A stretch of 64,000 nucleotides of DNA. Origin: Dallia pectoralis. Taxonomy: Eukaryota > Chordata > Actinopteri > Esociformes > Umbridae. A program made the translations under genes and the position numbers. Shown piece after piece: positions 1 through 10,826 of the stretch (the first letter of the stretch is position 1; each line of letters starts with the position of its first letter). Under the pieces are notes generated by a model. It was not told where the DNA came from. It saw only the letters and a program-made list of their open reading frames with translations, and ran no database searches. Location of the stretch: assembly GCA_029465975.1 (NCBI GenBank), contig CM055748.1:12868253-12932252 (forward strand). The letters are read 5' to 3'.

Positions 1-760
1 AGGGACACTACATTCAGCTGGATGAGACAACCATCCCGGACAACAACACTCTGTTGATGACATGTCTGTCTTAAGTCCTCCAGCAGTGAGATGGGAGAGG
101 AATATTTCTTTCCATGATATCTGGAAACAGACACGAAGGGCCAGACCATTTTTAATGTGCTTCATGTGAATCTACAGGATAAGTCCATCCCAATCACAAA
201 TATCCTGTCATGCCACACTGATGGTACCCTCTCTATGGTTGGCAGGTACCGTGGCTCCACTGCACTGCTGAAGGAGCAGGTACCACATGTGCTGACAGTC
301 CATTGTGTCGAGCACCGCCACAATCTTAGGGCCAAATGTAAAAATCCAGCTCTCCATGAATCTCTCAATGTTGCAGTCAAGGCAATTAATAAAATCAAAG
401 CCAATGCCCTGAATGACAGACTGTTCCGACAGCTGTGCCAGGAAAACGATGAAACATTAGAACGTCTTCTTCTCCAGTCCGCTGGCTCTCAAAGGAAAAC
501 CGCTTCGCTCGCATTTGTGGGCTGTTTGCCACTATCGTGGAGTTTCTCAAGAACGCTGATGCAGCTCTTGCGACATCATGTACCTTTCAGACTTTTTAAA
601 ATAAATGAACAATGTCACATTAAAGCTCCAAGGAAATGGCGCTACTCTTTTCCTGTGCAAGACCGTCATCCAGAGTCTCACCTTCAGGTTGGATCTGTAC
701 TGGCAGAACTGGCAGGAAACAGTTTGCCAATTTCCCACAGTTGACAAAGGTGGTTATTAA
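1..760 (+). pseudogene. hAT transposase relic (ZBED5/SCAND3/FAM200-like)
   Basis: The plus strand encodes a broken hAT-superfamily transposase core. The readable part begins near base 157 and contains SIPITNILSCHTDGT, then MVGRYRG and VPHVLTVHCVEHRHNLRAK, then INKIKANALNDRLFRQLC. This order (acidic residue in ATDGA-type context, VHC.IHR, LN.RLFRQLC) is the one I know from domesticated and free hAT proteins such as ZBED5, SCAND3 and FAM200. Bases 1-156 continue the same similarity in other frames (QLDETTIP) with stops. After about base 480 the match moves between frames, so the copy is dead. The element starts before the window. No terminal repeat or target duplication was recognised for it. 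Confidence 0.7.
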
Positions 761-1215
761 ATAATATTAATATACTTTGTTTCAATATGTACTGTTCCCA
801 ATATTGGGTGTAAAAATACATATTTAAGGTTTGTGCATTGATTCCAGAGCTGGACAGAGAAATTACATTATGCAGAGGTTGCGAAATTTTGTTTTATTTT
901 ACTTCTAAAAATACACATAGGTAACTCCGCTACACATGCAAACAAATCGGATACGTTACATAGCATAGTATTGTGACTGGTAATACATCAATAAATGGGA
1001 AGAGGTAAAGCAAAACTAAATCACACACACCTGTACATGTCCACATTAATTGTGCCCCACTGCAACTCTGTAATAATGTGTTCTCCGCATAATTACACGT
1101 GTCAAATAATCACACCCACCCCAAAGTCACTCACTGCACGTGAAAAAAACACAACGTATTGAAAACACAGTATTAAGCTTGTACCACCCTGTTACATATA
1201 GCCTACACTACATTA
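761..1215. other. Unassigned intronic sequence
   Basis: AT-rich sequence between the hAT relic and the satellite. No open frame, RNA gene or recognisable repeat was seen. It may be the 3' flank of the same hAT element. Confidence 0.4.
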
Positions 1216-1230
1216 TAGTCCTGATTTAAC

Positions 1231-1914
1231 ATGAGTTACTATACCAGGATATATGGTCATCGTAAGTCCTGGTTGACCATGGGTTATTACACTAGAACAT
1301 CTGGTCATCGTAAGTCCTGGTTGACCATGGGTTATTACACTAGAACATCTGGTCATCGTAAGTCCTGGTTGACCATGGGTTATTACACTAGAACATCTGG
1401 TCATCGTAAGTCCTGGTTGACCATGGGTTATTACACTAGAACATCTGGTCATCGTAAGTCCTGGTTGACCATGGGTTATTACACTAGAACATCTGGTCAT
1501 CGTAAGTCCTGGTTGACCATGGGTTATTACACTAGAACATCTGGTCATCGTAAGTCCTGGTTGACCATGGGTTATTACACTAGAACATCTGGTCATCGTA
1601 AGTCCTGGTTGACCATGGGTTATTACACTAGAACATCTGGTCATCGTAAGTCCTGGTTGACCATGGGTTATTACACTAGAACGTCTGCTCATCGTAAGTC
1701 CTGGTTGACCATGGGTTATTACACTAGAACATCTGGTCATCGTAAGTCCTGGTTGACCATGGGTTATTACACTAGAACGTCTGCTCATCGTAAGTCCTGG
1801 TTGACCATGGGTTATTACACTAGAACGTCTGCTCATCGTAAGTCCTGGTTGACCATGGGTTATTACACTAGAACGTCTGCTCATCGTAAGTCCTGGTTGA
1901 CCATGGGTTATTAC
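1231..1914. repeat. 48-bp satellite array, left part (about 14 units)
   Basis: About fourteen head-to-tail 48-bp units, each with gggttattacactagaac followed by a short variable block and cgtaagtcctggttgacc. Two unit types alternate near the right end: one with catctggtcat, one with cgtctgctcat. The first unit (1231) is degenerate. Since 48 is a multiple of three and the unit has no stop in two frames, long open frames cross the array on both strands; they are a by-product. The array resumes at 5877 beyond an inserted transposon, so this is only the left part of one original array. Confidence 0.95.
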
Positions 1915-2198
1915 CAGAGGTGTGGACTCGAGTCATGTGACTTGGACTCGAGTCAGACTCGAGTCATGAATTTCATGACTTCAGACTCGACTCGACAAAA
2001 TGTACAAAGACTTGCAACTCGACTTGGACTTGAACATCAATGACTCGTGACTTCACTTGGACTTGCGCCTTTTGACCCGAGAAGACTTGCTACTTCCCAT
2101 GAAAACTGGGGAAGAAAATGTTCACACGGCCGCGCCGCTCTCAGTTTATCTGCATCTGTGAAAAAAATGCATGCAGAGAACACGCGCGCTGCCTGCAC

Positions 2199-2425
2199 GA
2201 CATCCAATCACTGTAGTCCCACGTTGTTTTGATTGGACATCCAATCACTGTAGTCCCACGTTGTTTTGATTGGACATCCAATCACTGTAGTCCCACGTTG
2301 TTTTGATTGGACATCCAATCACTGTAGTCCCACGTTGTTTTGATTGGACATCCAATCACTGTAGTCACACGTTGTTTTGATTCGACATCCAATCACTGTA
2401 GTCCCACGTTGTTTTGATTGGACAG
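2199..2425. repeat. 37-bp tandem repeat inside the hAT element (6 units)
   Basis: Six units containing catccaatcactgtagtc and cacgttgttttgattg, with one or two substitutions (cccac to cacac). Subterminal arrays of this kind are frequent in fish hAT elements. Confidence 0.9.
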
Positions 2426-2489
2426 CATCTAAGCAGGCACATTGCAAGACAACCAATGAAGCACAAGCAACAACGCGCCAGTTGTCAAA

Positions 2490-2790
2490 ATGATATCGAA
2501 TATAGTTTCGTTTGGCTATAAAAATTACGAGGTAGTCGACAAAAAAAGAGTTGCAATTTGCAAAACATGCGGGTCGAAGATTACAGACGGAGCTGCGCAC
2601 GGGCACGCTCACACGCGCGCACACACACACACGTCTCTATGGAGTCATTCCAATTATATTATCAGTTTGGTCCAGTTTTTCAGAAGTGATAATTTTGAGG
2701 AGTGAGGATTTTATTAATGACATGTTTAAAAAAGTTCAGGCTAAAAGGACCCATGGCTATTTGAAAGTTAAACTGTTTTGCAATATGAGG
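2490..2790 (+). pseudogene. Degenerate BED-type zinc-finger segment of a hAT transposase
   Basis: The frame from 2490 reads FGYKNYEVVDKKRVAICKTC, matching the opening of hAT BED fingers, where an aromatic residue and a V-x-C-x2-C pair precede a histidine pair. A run of ca dinucleotides (2610-2633) replaces the region where the histidines should follow. A second overlapping frame then reads FINDMFKKVQAKRTHGYLK, compatible with the end of the finger after a frameshift. No intact transposase follows. Confidence 0.5.
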
Positions 2791-5507
2791 TTAGGGCTGG
2801 ACAATAATTCAATATCAATATATATCGCGGTAAAAAAAAAATCAATAACGGTGATATGATTTCTAAACACATTTTCGATATTTCAATATTTTTGCTGATC
2901 TCCAACACGGCAAGTTTAAGCTACAAAATGAGCGCCCATGACCGCAGTTCAAACGTGACTGAACGAGCTTCCATAAGTGAGGAGAAAGCAGACAGTTGAT
3001 ATGAGAGGAAAGACTAATTCAGTGGTAGGGAAGTGGTTCAGCTTTCTGAGATCTGATAAACCTCAGGTTTCAGCGTGATGCTAAATGTGCCGGAGAATGA
3101 GAGGCTCAAAAGCGCATAAAGCCAACATAGGAGCTTGGATCTTCCGCGTTGACTAGCCCATGACGTCATGATGGACATGCGCTTTTGAGCACTCTCATTC
3201 TCCGAGCATGTTGCGACATGCGCGTTCATGAGCTTCTCTCTCGTGTCTCTTAAATCCACGGTCACGTAGCGAACTCATGAACTCACCTCTTCATTGTCTA
3301 ACATGTTCACTAACGTTAAACGATATGTTTATAAGAACAAGTTTTGTTGCAAGAAGTTTTGTGTGAAGAATAATATAATCAGCCTATGTTATTGTTTAAA
3401 GGTAAATATATTAATAAGGTCAGTCTCAGAGTCAAATTGCTTATTTGACTTTTCTTGTTTGTATAATGGTTAAAATCAAATAAAAGGTGAACTTTAATTT
3501 ATTTGTACCGTTTATTTCTAAAATATTATTTAGTTTTATAGGAGGAGGCTCAAAAGACTTGGCAAATGTATTTTTCAGAAGATTATATACAGACATCCGT
3601 TGTGGGTGTTCATGGCATTTTTTCTGAGGCTTTTATATTGTTCAGATCGACATCGTAATTAGCTATGGAGAAGGACTTTCGGTCGGCACCAAAATGCTTC
3701 TGGAAAACCGTTCGGCACCTCAGAAGGGGAAAACGGGAACCATCCAAGCTGTGTACAGTAAGGATGGGACACTGTTGACCTCAACTGATGATGTGATCGG
3801 GCGCTGGAAAGAGCATTTTGAGGAGCTCCTGAATCCGACCTACACGCCCTCTAGTACAGAGGCAGAGCTGGAGGCTGATGGAGGGTCATCGTCAGTTTCC
3901 CTGGGGAAGTCGCTGAGGTAGTCAAACAACTCCACAGTGGCAAAGCCCCAGGGACTGATGAGATTCGTCCAGAAATGCTAAAAGCTTTGGGTGGGGAAGG
4001 GCTGTCTTGGTTGACACGCCTCTTCAACATTGCATGGAAGTCTGGGACAGTGCCAGAGGAGTGGCAGACCGGGGTGGTGGTTCCCCTCTTAAAAAGGGGG
4101 ACCAGAGAGTGTGTGCCAATTACAGAGGTATCACACTCCTCAGCCTCCCTGGTAAAGTGTACTCCAAAGTGCTGGAAAGGAGGGTTCGGCCAATAGTCGA
4201 ACCTCAGATTGAAGAGGAACAATGCGGTTTTCGTCCTGGCCGGGAACCACGGACCAGCTCTTTACTCTCGCAAGGATCCTGGAGGGGGCCTGGGAGTATG
4301 CCCATCCAGTCTACATGTGTTTTGTGGATCTGGAGAAGGCGTATGACCGGGTACCCGGGATCTTTTGTGGGAGGTGCTGCGGGAGTATGGGGTGAGGGGT
4401 CTCTTCTCAGGGCCATCCAATCTCTGTACGCTCAAAGCATGAGCTGTGTCCGTGTCCTCGGCAGTAAGTCGGATTCGTTCCCGGTGGGGGTTGGCCTCCG
4501 CCAGGGCTGCGCTTTGTCACCAATCCTGTTTGTAATATTCATGGACAGGATATCAAGGCGTAGTCATGGGGGAGGGGTTCCCGTTCGGTGGGCTGATGGT
4601 CACATCACTGCTTTTTGCGGATGATGTGGTCCTGATGGCCTCATCGGTCGGTGACCTTCAGCACTCACTGGATCGGTTCGCAGCCGAGTGTGAAGCGGCT
4701 GGGATGAGGGTTAGCACCTCTAAATCTGAGGCCATGACTCTCAGCAGGAAACCGGTGGAGTGCCTACTCCGGGTAGGGAATGAGTCCTTACTCCAAGTGA
4801 AGGAGTTCAAGTACCTCGGGGTCCTGTTCGCGAGTGAGGGAACAATGGAGCGGGAGTTTGGTCGGAGGATCGGAGCAGCGGGGGCGGTGTTGCATTCGCT
4901 TCACCGCACCGTTAGACGAAAAGAGAGCTGAGCCGAAAGGCAAAGCTCTCGATCTACCGGTCAATCTTTGTTCCTACCCTCACCTATGGTCATGAAAGCT
5001 GGGTCATGACCGAAAGAACGAGATCGCGGGTACAAGCGGCCGAAATGGGTTTTCTCAGAAAGGTGGCTGGCCTCTCCCTTAGGGATAGGGTGAGAAGCTC
5101 AGTCATCCGAGAGGAACTCGGAGTAGAGCCGCTGCTCCTTTGCATAGAAAGGAGCCAGTTGAGGTGGTTCGGGCATCTTGTAAGAATGCCACCTGGGCGC
5201 CTCCCTAGAGAGGTGTTCCAGGCACGTCCAGCTGGGAGGAGACCTCGGGGAACACCCAGGACTAGGTGGAGAGATTATATCTCCACACTGGCCTGGGAAC
5301 GCCTCGGGATTCCCCAGTCAGAGCTGGCTAATGTTGCCCGGGAAAGGGAAGTTTGGGGTCCCCTGCTAGAGCTGCTACCCCGCGACCCGACCCCGGATAA
5401 GCGGTTGAAGATGAGAGATGAGAGTGAGAGACATCGTAATTATATCGTATCGACCGAAATTAAGAAATATATCGTGATATAATTTTTTTCCATATCTTCC
5501 AGCCCTA
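2791..5507. mobile_element. Inner inverted-repeat DNA element nested in the hAT
   Basis: The left end reads TTAGGGCTGGACAATA. The right end at 5501-5507 is its inverted partner (reverse complement TTAGGGCTGGAAGATATGG). Both ends continue into AT-rich sequence with TATATCG motifs, as in many short fish DNA transposons. The flanking duplication is unclear (gg on both sides, or aggt if the ends are taken one base in), so the superfamily is open. The LINE at 3662-5429 sits inside it. Confidence 0.5.
3662..5429 (+). mobile_element. 5'-truncated RTE/Rex3-like LINE, copy A
   Basis: A non-LTR reverse transcriptase in several frames: VYSKDGTLLTSTDD, then RPGREP (normally RPGRGT), FVDLEKAYDRVP (palm A), LRQGCALSPILF, LLFADDVVLMAS with the FADD catalytic box, and a C-terminal LRWFGHLVRMPPGRLPRE. 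It is cut off at the 5' end and ends in a short GATGAGA-rich tail. A 13-bp direct repeat, gacatcgtaatta, flanks it (3649-3661 and 5430-5442) and is the target-site duplication. Frameshifts at about 3900, 4150, 4350 and 4910 make it inactive. I place it in the RTE/Rex3 group from memory of the C-terminal block and the tail. Confidence 0.85.
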
Positions 5508-5876
5508 AGGTCAATACAATACAGGACTGAAGTTGCTGTGCATTGTTCTAGTGCAATATGCTGTTGAAATACAAGCATTTTTTGTGAAATTAAATTTTCT
5601 GTTTTTTACTGTATTTGATTAATGTCATTGTATAAAAAGAGGTTTAAATAAATACAAATCTTACAGACATACATGATTTGTATAAATTGTATTTCTGTGG
5701 TAAAATGACTTGAAATGACTCGAAACTAAAATGGTAGGACTTTAGAATCGACTTGAGACTTGTTGGCTTTGACTTGTGACTCGACTGGGGACTTGCCTCA
5801 TCTTTGACTCGACTTGACTCGGGACTCGAGGGCAAAGACTTGAGACTTACATAACAATGACTTTGTCCCACCTCTG

Positions 5877-6003
5877 GTTATTACACTAGAACATCTGGTC
5901 ATCGCAAGTCCTGGTTGACCATGGGTTATTACACTAGAACATCTGGTCATCGTAAGTCCTGGTTGACCATGGGTTATTACACTAGAACATCTGGTCATCA
6001 CAA
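5877..6003. repeat. 48-bp satellite, right part (copy A)
   Basis: Two and a half units of the same 48-bp satellite as at 1231-1914, resuming exactly after the hAT target duplication. It runs into a short acacgcgcacgccc-type microsatellite at 6003-6052. Confidence 0.9.
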
Positions 6004-6138
6004 AAACACACGCGCACGCCCACGCGCACACGCACACGCACGCACACACAGGCCGGTTAGTCATGGCAGCTAGAGAAAAGTCTGTCACCTGGGCTCTCTC
6101 ATAGTGCTTTTATATTGTTCAGATCGACATCGTAATTA

Positions 6139-7908
6139 GCTATGGAGAAGGACTTTCGGTCGGCACCAAAATGCTTCTGGAAAACCGTTCGGCACCTCAG
6201 AAGGGAAAACGGGAACCATCCAAGCTGTGTACAGTAAGGATGGGACACTGTTGACCTCAACTGATGATGTGATCGGGCGCTGGAAAGAGCATTTTGAGGA
6301 GCTCCTGAATCCGACCTACACGCCCTCTAGTACAGAGGCAGAGCTGGAGGCTGATGGAGGGTCATCGTCAGTTTCCCTGGGGAAGTCGCTGAGGTAGTCA
6401 AACAACTCCACAGTGGCAAAGCCCCAGGGACTGATGAGATTCGTCCAGAAATGCTAAAAGCTTTGGGTGGGGAAGGGCTGTCTTGGTTGACACGCCTCTT
6501 CAACATTGCATGGAAGTCTGGGACAGTGCCAGAGGAGTGGCAGACCGGGGTGGTGGTTCCCCTCTTAAAAAAGGGGGACCAGAGAGTGTGTGCCAATTAC
6601 AGAGGTATCACACTCCTCAGCCTCCTGGTAAAGTGTACTCCAAAGTGCTGGAAAGGAGGGTTCGGCCAATAGTCGAACCTCAGATTGAAGAGGAACAATG
6701 CGGTTTTCGTCCTGGCCGGGAACCACGGACCAGCTCTTTACTCTCGCAAGGATCCTGGAGGGGGCCTGGGAGTATGCCCATCCAGTCTACATGTGTTTTG
6801 TGGATCTGGAGAAGGCGTATGACCGGGTACCCCGGGATCTTTTGTGGGAGGTGCTGCGGGAGTATGGGGTGAGGGGGTCTCTTCTCAGGGCCATCCAATC
6901 TCTGTACGCTCAAAGCATGAGCTGTGTCCGTGTCCTCGGCAGTAAGTCGGATTCGTTCCCGGTGGGGGTTGGCCTCCGCCAGGGCTGCGCTTTGTCACCA
7001 ATCCTGTTTGTAATATTCATGGACAGGATATCAAGGCGTAGTCATGGGGGAGGGGTTCCCGTTCGGTGGGCTGATGGTCACATCACTGCTTTTTGCGGAT
7101 GATGTGGTCCTGATGGCCTCATCGGTCGGTGACCTTCAGCACTCACTGGATCGGTTCGCAGCCGAGTGTGAAGCGGCTGGGATGAGGGTTAGCACCTCTA
7201 AATCTGAGGCCATGACTCTCAGCAGGAAACCGGTGGAGTGCCTACTCCGGGTAGGGAATGAGTCCTTACTCCAAGTGAAGGAGTTCAAGTACCTCGGGGT
7301 CCTGTTCGCGAGTGAGGGAACAATGGAGCGGGAGTTTGGTCGGAGGATCGGAGCAGCGGGGGCGGTGTTGCATTCGCTTCACCGCACCGTTGTGACGAAA
7401 AGAGAGCTGAGCCGAAAGGCAAAGCTCTCGATCTACCGGTCAATCTTTGTTCCTACCCTCACCTATGGTCATGAAAGCTGGGTCATGACCGAAAGAACGA
7501 GATCGCGGGTACAAGCGGCCGAAATGGGTTTTCTCAGAAAGGTGGCTGGCCTCTCCCTTAGGGATAGGGTGAGAAGCTCAGTCATCCGAGAGGAACTCGG
7601 AGTAGAGCCGCTGCTCCTTTGCATAGAAAGGAGCCAGTTGAGGTGGTTCGGGCATCTTGTAAGAATGCCACCTGGGCGCCTCCCTAGAGAGGTGTTCCAG
7701 GCACGTCCAGCTGGGAGGAGACCTCGGGGAAGACCCAGGACTAGGTGGAGAGATTATATCTCCACACTGGCCTGGGAACGCCTCGGGATTCCCCAGTCAG
7801 AGCTGGCTAATGTTGCCCGGGAAAGGGAAGTTTGGGGTCCCCTGCTAGAGCTGCTACCCCGCGACCCGACCCCGGATAAGCGGTTGAAGATGAGAGATGA
7901 GAGTGAGA
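6139..7908 (+). mobile_element. 5'-truncated RTE/Rex3-like LINE, copy B
   Basis: Same element as at 3662-5429, flanked by the same 13-bp repeat (6126-6138 and 7909-7921). It is better preserved: one frame runs 6698-7102 over FVDLEKAYDRVP and LRQGCALSPILF, and a second runs 7044-7961 from LLFADDVVLMAS through the whole C-terminal region (305 codons). The two frames overlap, so one indel near 7050 separates them. It lacks the endonuclease because of the 5' truncation and cannot be autonomous. Confidence 0.85.
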
Positions 7909-8355
7909 GACATCGTAATTATATCGTATCGACCGAAATTAAGAAATATATCGTGATATAATTTTTTTCCATATCTTCCAGCCCTAAGGTCAATACAATA
8001 CAGGACTGAAGTTGCTGTGCATTGTTCTAGTGCAATATGCTGTTGAAATACAAGCATTTTTTGTGAAATTAAATTTTCTGTTTTTTACTGTATTTGATTA
8101 ATGTCATTGTATAAAAAGAGGTTTAAATAAATACAAATCTTACAGACATACATGATTTGTATAAATTGTATTTCTGTGGTAAAATGACTTGAAATGACTC
8201 GAAACTAAAATGGTAGGACTTTGGAATCGACTTGAGACTTGTTGGCTTTGACTTGTGACTCGACTGGGGACTTGCCTCATCTTTGACTCGACTTGACTCG
8301 GGACTCGAGGGCAAAGACTTGAGACTTACATAACAATGACTTTGTCCCACCTCTG

Positions 8356-8487
8356 GTTATTACACTAGAACATCTGGTCATCGCAAGTCCTGGTTGACCA
8401 TGGGTTATTACACTAGAACATCTGGTCATCGTAAGTCCTGGTTGACCATGGGTTATTACACTAGAACATCTGGTCATCACAAAAAAC
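8356..8487. repeat. 48-bp satellite, right part (copy B)
   Basis: Duplicate of the satellite stub at 5877-6003, again followed by the CG-rich acacgcgcacgccc microsatellite (8480-8530). Confidence 0.9.
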
Positions 8488-8587
8488 ACACGCGCACGCC
8501 CACGCGCACACGCACACGCACGCACACACAGGCCGGTTAGTCATGGCAGCTAGAGAAAAGTCTGTCACCTGGGCTCTCTCATAGTGC

Positions 8588-9434
8588 TGCCAAAGTACAT
8601 TACCAACACACAATAGGGGCACACGCCCACTAATCATGGCAGCACTCTGGCTACTGATGACAGACAGGATGATAATGAGTTACACCTGAATCCTCTAGGT
8701 TTTCTACATGTTATTTTTATTTAGACAGACAGCATTAAATATTCTAGATGTAGAGACCCTCTGAACAACTCCACTCAATGACAGTTTTTTTTTCCACATA
8801 AGGGCATCACATGACAGAACAAAATGCAGACAATCAGATTTAAGAATAAATGGGGGTGTACTTTTTGTGTGACAAATATGTACAGATTTGTTCAGTCATA
8901 ATTCATGCCTCTCGTATTAAAACAAAAACCCTGAAGCCATCTGGGCTCATAAGCACACAATCACACACCCTAGAAACAGTGTTTTAACTACCTTGTAGTA
9001 CCATTACCCAAGGAATTATGGGTAATATAAAATGTAAACACACCACATACTGCTAAGCACACCACTCATGGAATGTCTTGATGCTTATGCACAACAATAC
9101 AAATGTTTGAGAAATTACTTTTTTATTGTTCTCTGTGACTTATTTTTCTATTGTGTATTTCATGTTTCCATTACTGTAATTCAAGGTTCTCCTGTGAAGG
9201 AGGAATCATTGAAACCAGAGTATAATTTAAGGTACATAAAAACTTTCCAGATCTAAGCTTGTCTTATTTAACTTTTTTATCTAGGGAGAGACGTTGAAAC
9301 CAATATCTAATTTGCAAGTGTGACCTGGGAACATCAGCTCACAAATACAACAATTTGTCCTTAACAACAATTAAGGACAAATACAAACAATTAACAGATA
9401 CAATGACAGAACTAAGTATAATAACGGACTATAA
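8588..9434. other. Unassigned intronic sequence
   Basis: AT-rich sequence without convincing open frames. A 62-codon frame at 9068-9256 has no recognisable similarity and is probably chance. Confidence 0.4.
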
Positions 9435-10826
9435 ACATATGTTTTTTTTATTGACCCATGGACACCAAGGCACCCAATACAACTCTAATTGAACGCTATT
9501 TCACAGCTGAGGTGCTTTAAAAGGCTGAACTACCCAACTCAGTATTTACAAAAGGTGTCTGTAAACCTATCCAACTCAGGGATCTAGTATTGAATTCAGA
9601 TGATCTATGTGTCAATAGTGATGTTCAGTATACTGGAAGCCTGTGGAGTAGGGCTGTGTAAACAAACATAGAGTAACGGAGGGATCTACGCACTTAAGGA
9701 GGTCCAGCCAACTCTCTGGTATAAAATGCAGTGATGAGTATTATAACTGTCTAAAGTAATAAAACACAGGGCACTATGATGAACAGAGTCAAGCAACATC
9801 AGAGTAGAAGCAGATGCACTTATAATGTTTCACCAAAGTTCCGCACAGGAAGGAAAGTTGACTGGTCAATTTGTCTCCTGTTCCCTAAGGAAAAGCAATA
9901 TTCGTTTCTTAGAAGAAACCGAGATCATTTTAGCCAGCTCATTGGTATGTTTCTTAAATGAAAGGTCACTGTCAATCCAAATTCCAAGGTATTTGTATGA
10001 GGGGACCCGTTCAATTATAGAACCATCTAAAGAGTCAAATTGTAAGTCCGGTGAAATCAACTGACAGGATTTGATGCATATGGTTTTGCTAGTGTTATGC
10101 ACCAGCTTTAAATTATGAATTGCCATCTGCATATTATTAAAGTCGGTGTAATGAATGCCCTCAAACACAGAGAGTCGGTTCCAATCGCGAAGAGCAATGT
10201 AGATTTATTGACAAACACAGCAAGAGATAGAGTGGTCAGGCAGGCTTGGCTCGACAACGGGAGATCAGAGGTAAAATTAAAGTGCAAGTGGGGCAGGCGT
10301 AGACGTAACTCGGAGAACACGCAGGTTGTAGTACACGGAAGTCACTATTAATCACAGAACAGGGGTTAGGCAGACACGGAGTAGAATACAGGCTAGGAAC
10401 TGGTACACGGGCAGACTTAGATTTGTAATAACTATCAGACCGCTCAGCAAATTGGAAACTAACAATACCTCGCACAGGTCTCAGGTCACAGGGAACCATT
10501 TATCCCCTACCTGATTACTCAGGTGTGCTAGAGCTCAGTTGAATTTGATCAAACCTGATTACTCCCTCTCTCTGCTGATCGAGGCAGTGTCAAACCCGGC
10601 ATAGAGGAGGACAGACCTCTGTTCCTCACAGTCAGACTGTAGACTGGCCAATGCAGCACTTATTATTGGAGCACAGGCATAAAGAATAGTATCATCAGCA
10701 TAAAGGTGGAACGTGGAATTATTTACAGATTAACCAATTTCATTAAGTTATATAGTGAATAGAACCGGTCTTAGGATGGATCCTTAAGGTTCACCAATGT
10801 GTTCGTCCAGGCTATCAGACCTAATG
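9435..10826 (-). mobile_element. CR1/L2-like LINE 3' fragment, copy I (minus)
   Basis: On the minus strand the frame 9866-10168 reads DFNNMQMAIHNLKLVHNTSK, then SYKYLGIWIDSDLSFKKH, the post-catalytic thumb block (YLG.WID) of CR1/L2 reverse transcriptases. Bases 9435-9860 correspond to the 3' region of the plus-strand relatives at 43445-44345 and 48255-48570 (shared words such as cacagctgaggt and acaaaaggtgt). The right part (10631-10826) carries LYADDTILYA-type sequence. A solo LTR at 10147-10630 interrupts the copy. Confidence 0.8.
10147..10630 (-). mobile_element. Solo LTR inside LINE copy I
   Basis: A 484-bp block starts tgtaatgaatg and ends cctcaca (TG...CA ends). It is flanked by gtcgg (10142-10146) and gtcag (10631-10635), a 5-bp target duplication with one change. 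The uninterrupted sibling sequence at about 10930 (attaaagtcagactgtag) shows the pre-insertion site. Read on the minus strand it has an AATAAA signal near 10205, as an LTR R region should. No retroviral coding sequence accompanies it, so it is a recombination product of an LTR retrotransposon; the family was not identified. Confidence 0.75.

Larger units (their letters stand above)
1915..5876. mobile_element. hAT transposon with BED zinc-finger relic, inserted in the satellite
   Basis: The left end CAGAGGTGTGGACTCGAGTC and the inverted right end (reverse complement CAGAGGTGGGACAAAGTC) are terminal inverted repeats. Both sides are flanked by gttattac (1907-1914 and 5877-5884), an 8-bp target duplication, which is the hAT signature. 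The duplication lies inside a 48-bp satellite unit, so the insertion point is exact. The left arm contains a six-unit 37-bp array and a frame near 2490-2780 reading YEVVDKKRVAICKTCGSK, which looks like the first half of a BED zinc finger (C-x2-C), then broken by a CA microsatellite. The 3.96-kb length includes later insertions inside it. Confidence 0.85.
3629..6107. repeat. Local tandem duplication, copy A (about 2.48 kb)
   Basis: This block is repeated almost base for base at 6108-8587. It contains the 5'-truncated LINE, the right end of the inner element, the right end of the hAT, the resumed satellite, a CG/CA-rich microsatellite and about 50 bp of downstream flank. The join shows a 3-bp overlap (gct) between the two original ends. 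Copy A differs from copy B by a few single-base substitutions and indels, most of which break its reading frame. Confidence 0.9.
6108..8587. repeat. Local tandem duplication, copy B (about 2.48 kb)
   Basis: Second copy of the block at 3629-6107, in direct orientation and immediately adjacent. Only a handful of differences are visible, for example one fewer g at about 6204, one extra a at about 6571, an extra c at about 6832, gtg for ag at about 7391 and gaagacc for gaacacc at about 7730. The unique flank atagtgctgcc resumes at 8581. Confidence 0.9.

Noticed and set aside
1213..2043. Long open frames on both strands across the 48-bp satellite
   Set aside because: They follow from a stop-free unit whose length is a multiple of three; no start context or non-repeat domain.
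2790..2800. Telomere-like TTAGGG at the inner element end
   Set aside because: A single hexamer forming part of an inverted terminal repeat, not a telomeric array.
7044..7961. The 305-codon frame as a host gene
   Set aside because: It is the C-terminal half of a LINE reverse transcriptase (FADD box, flanking 13-bp duplication).
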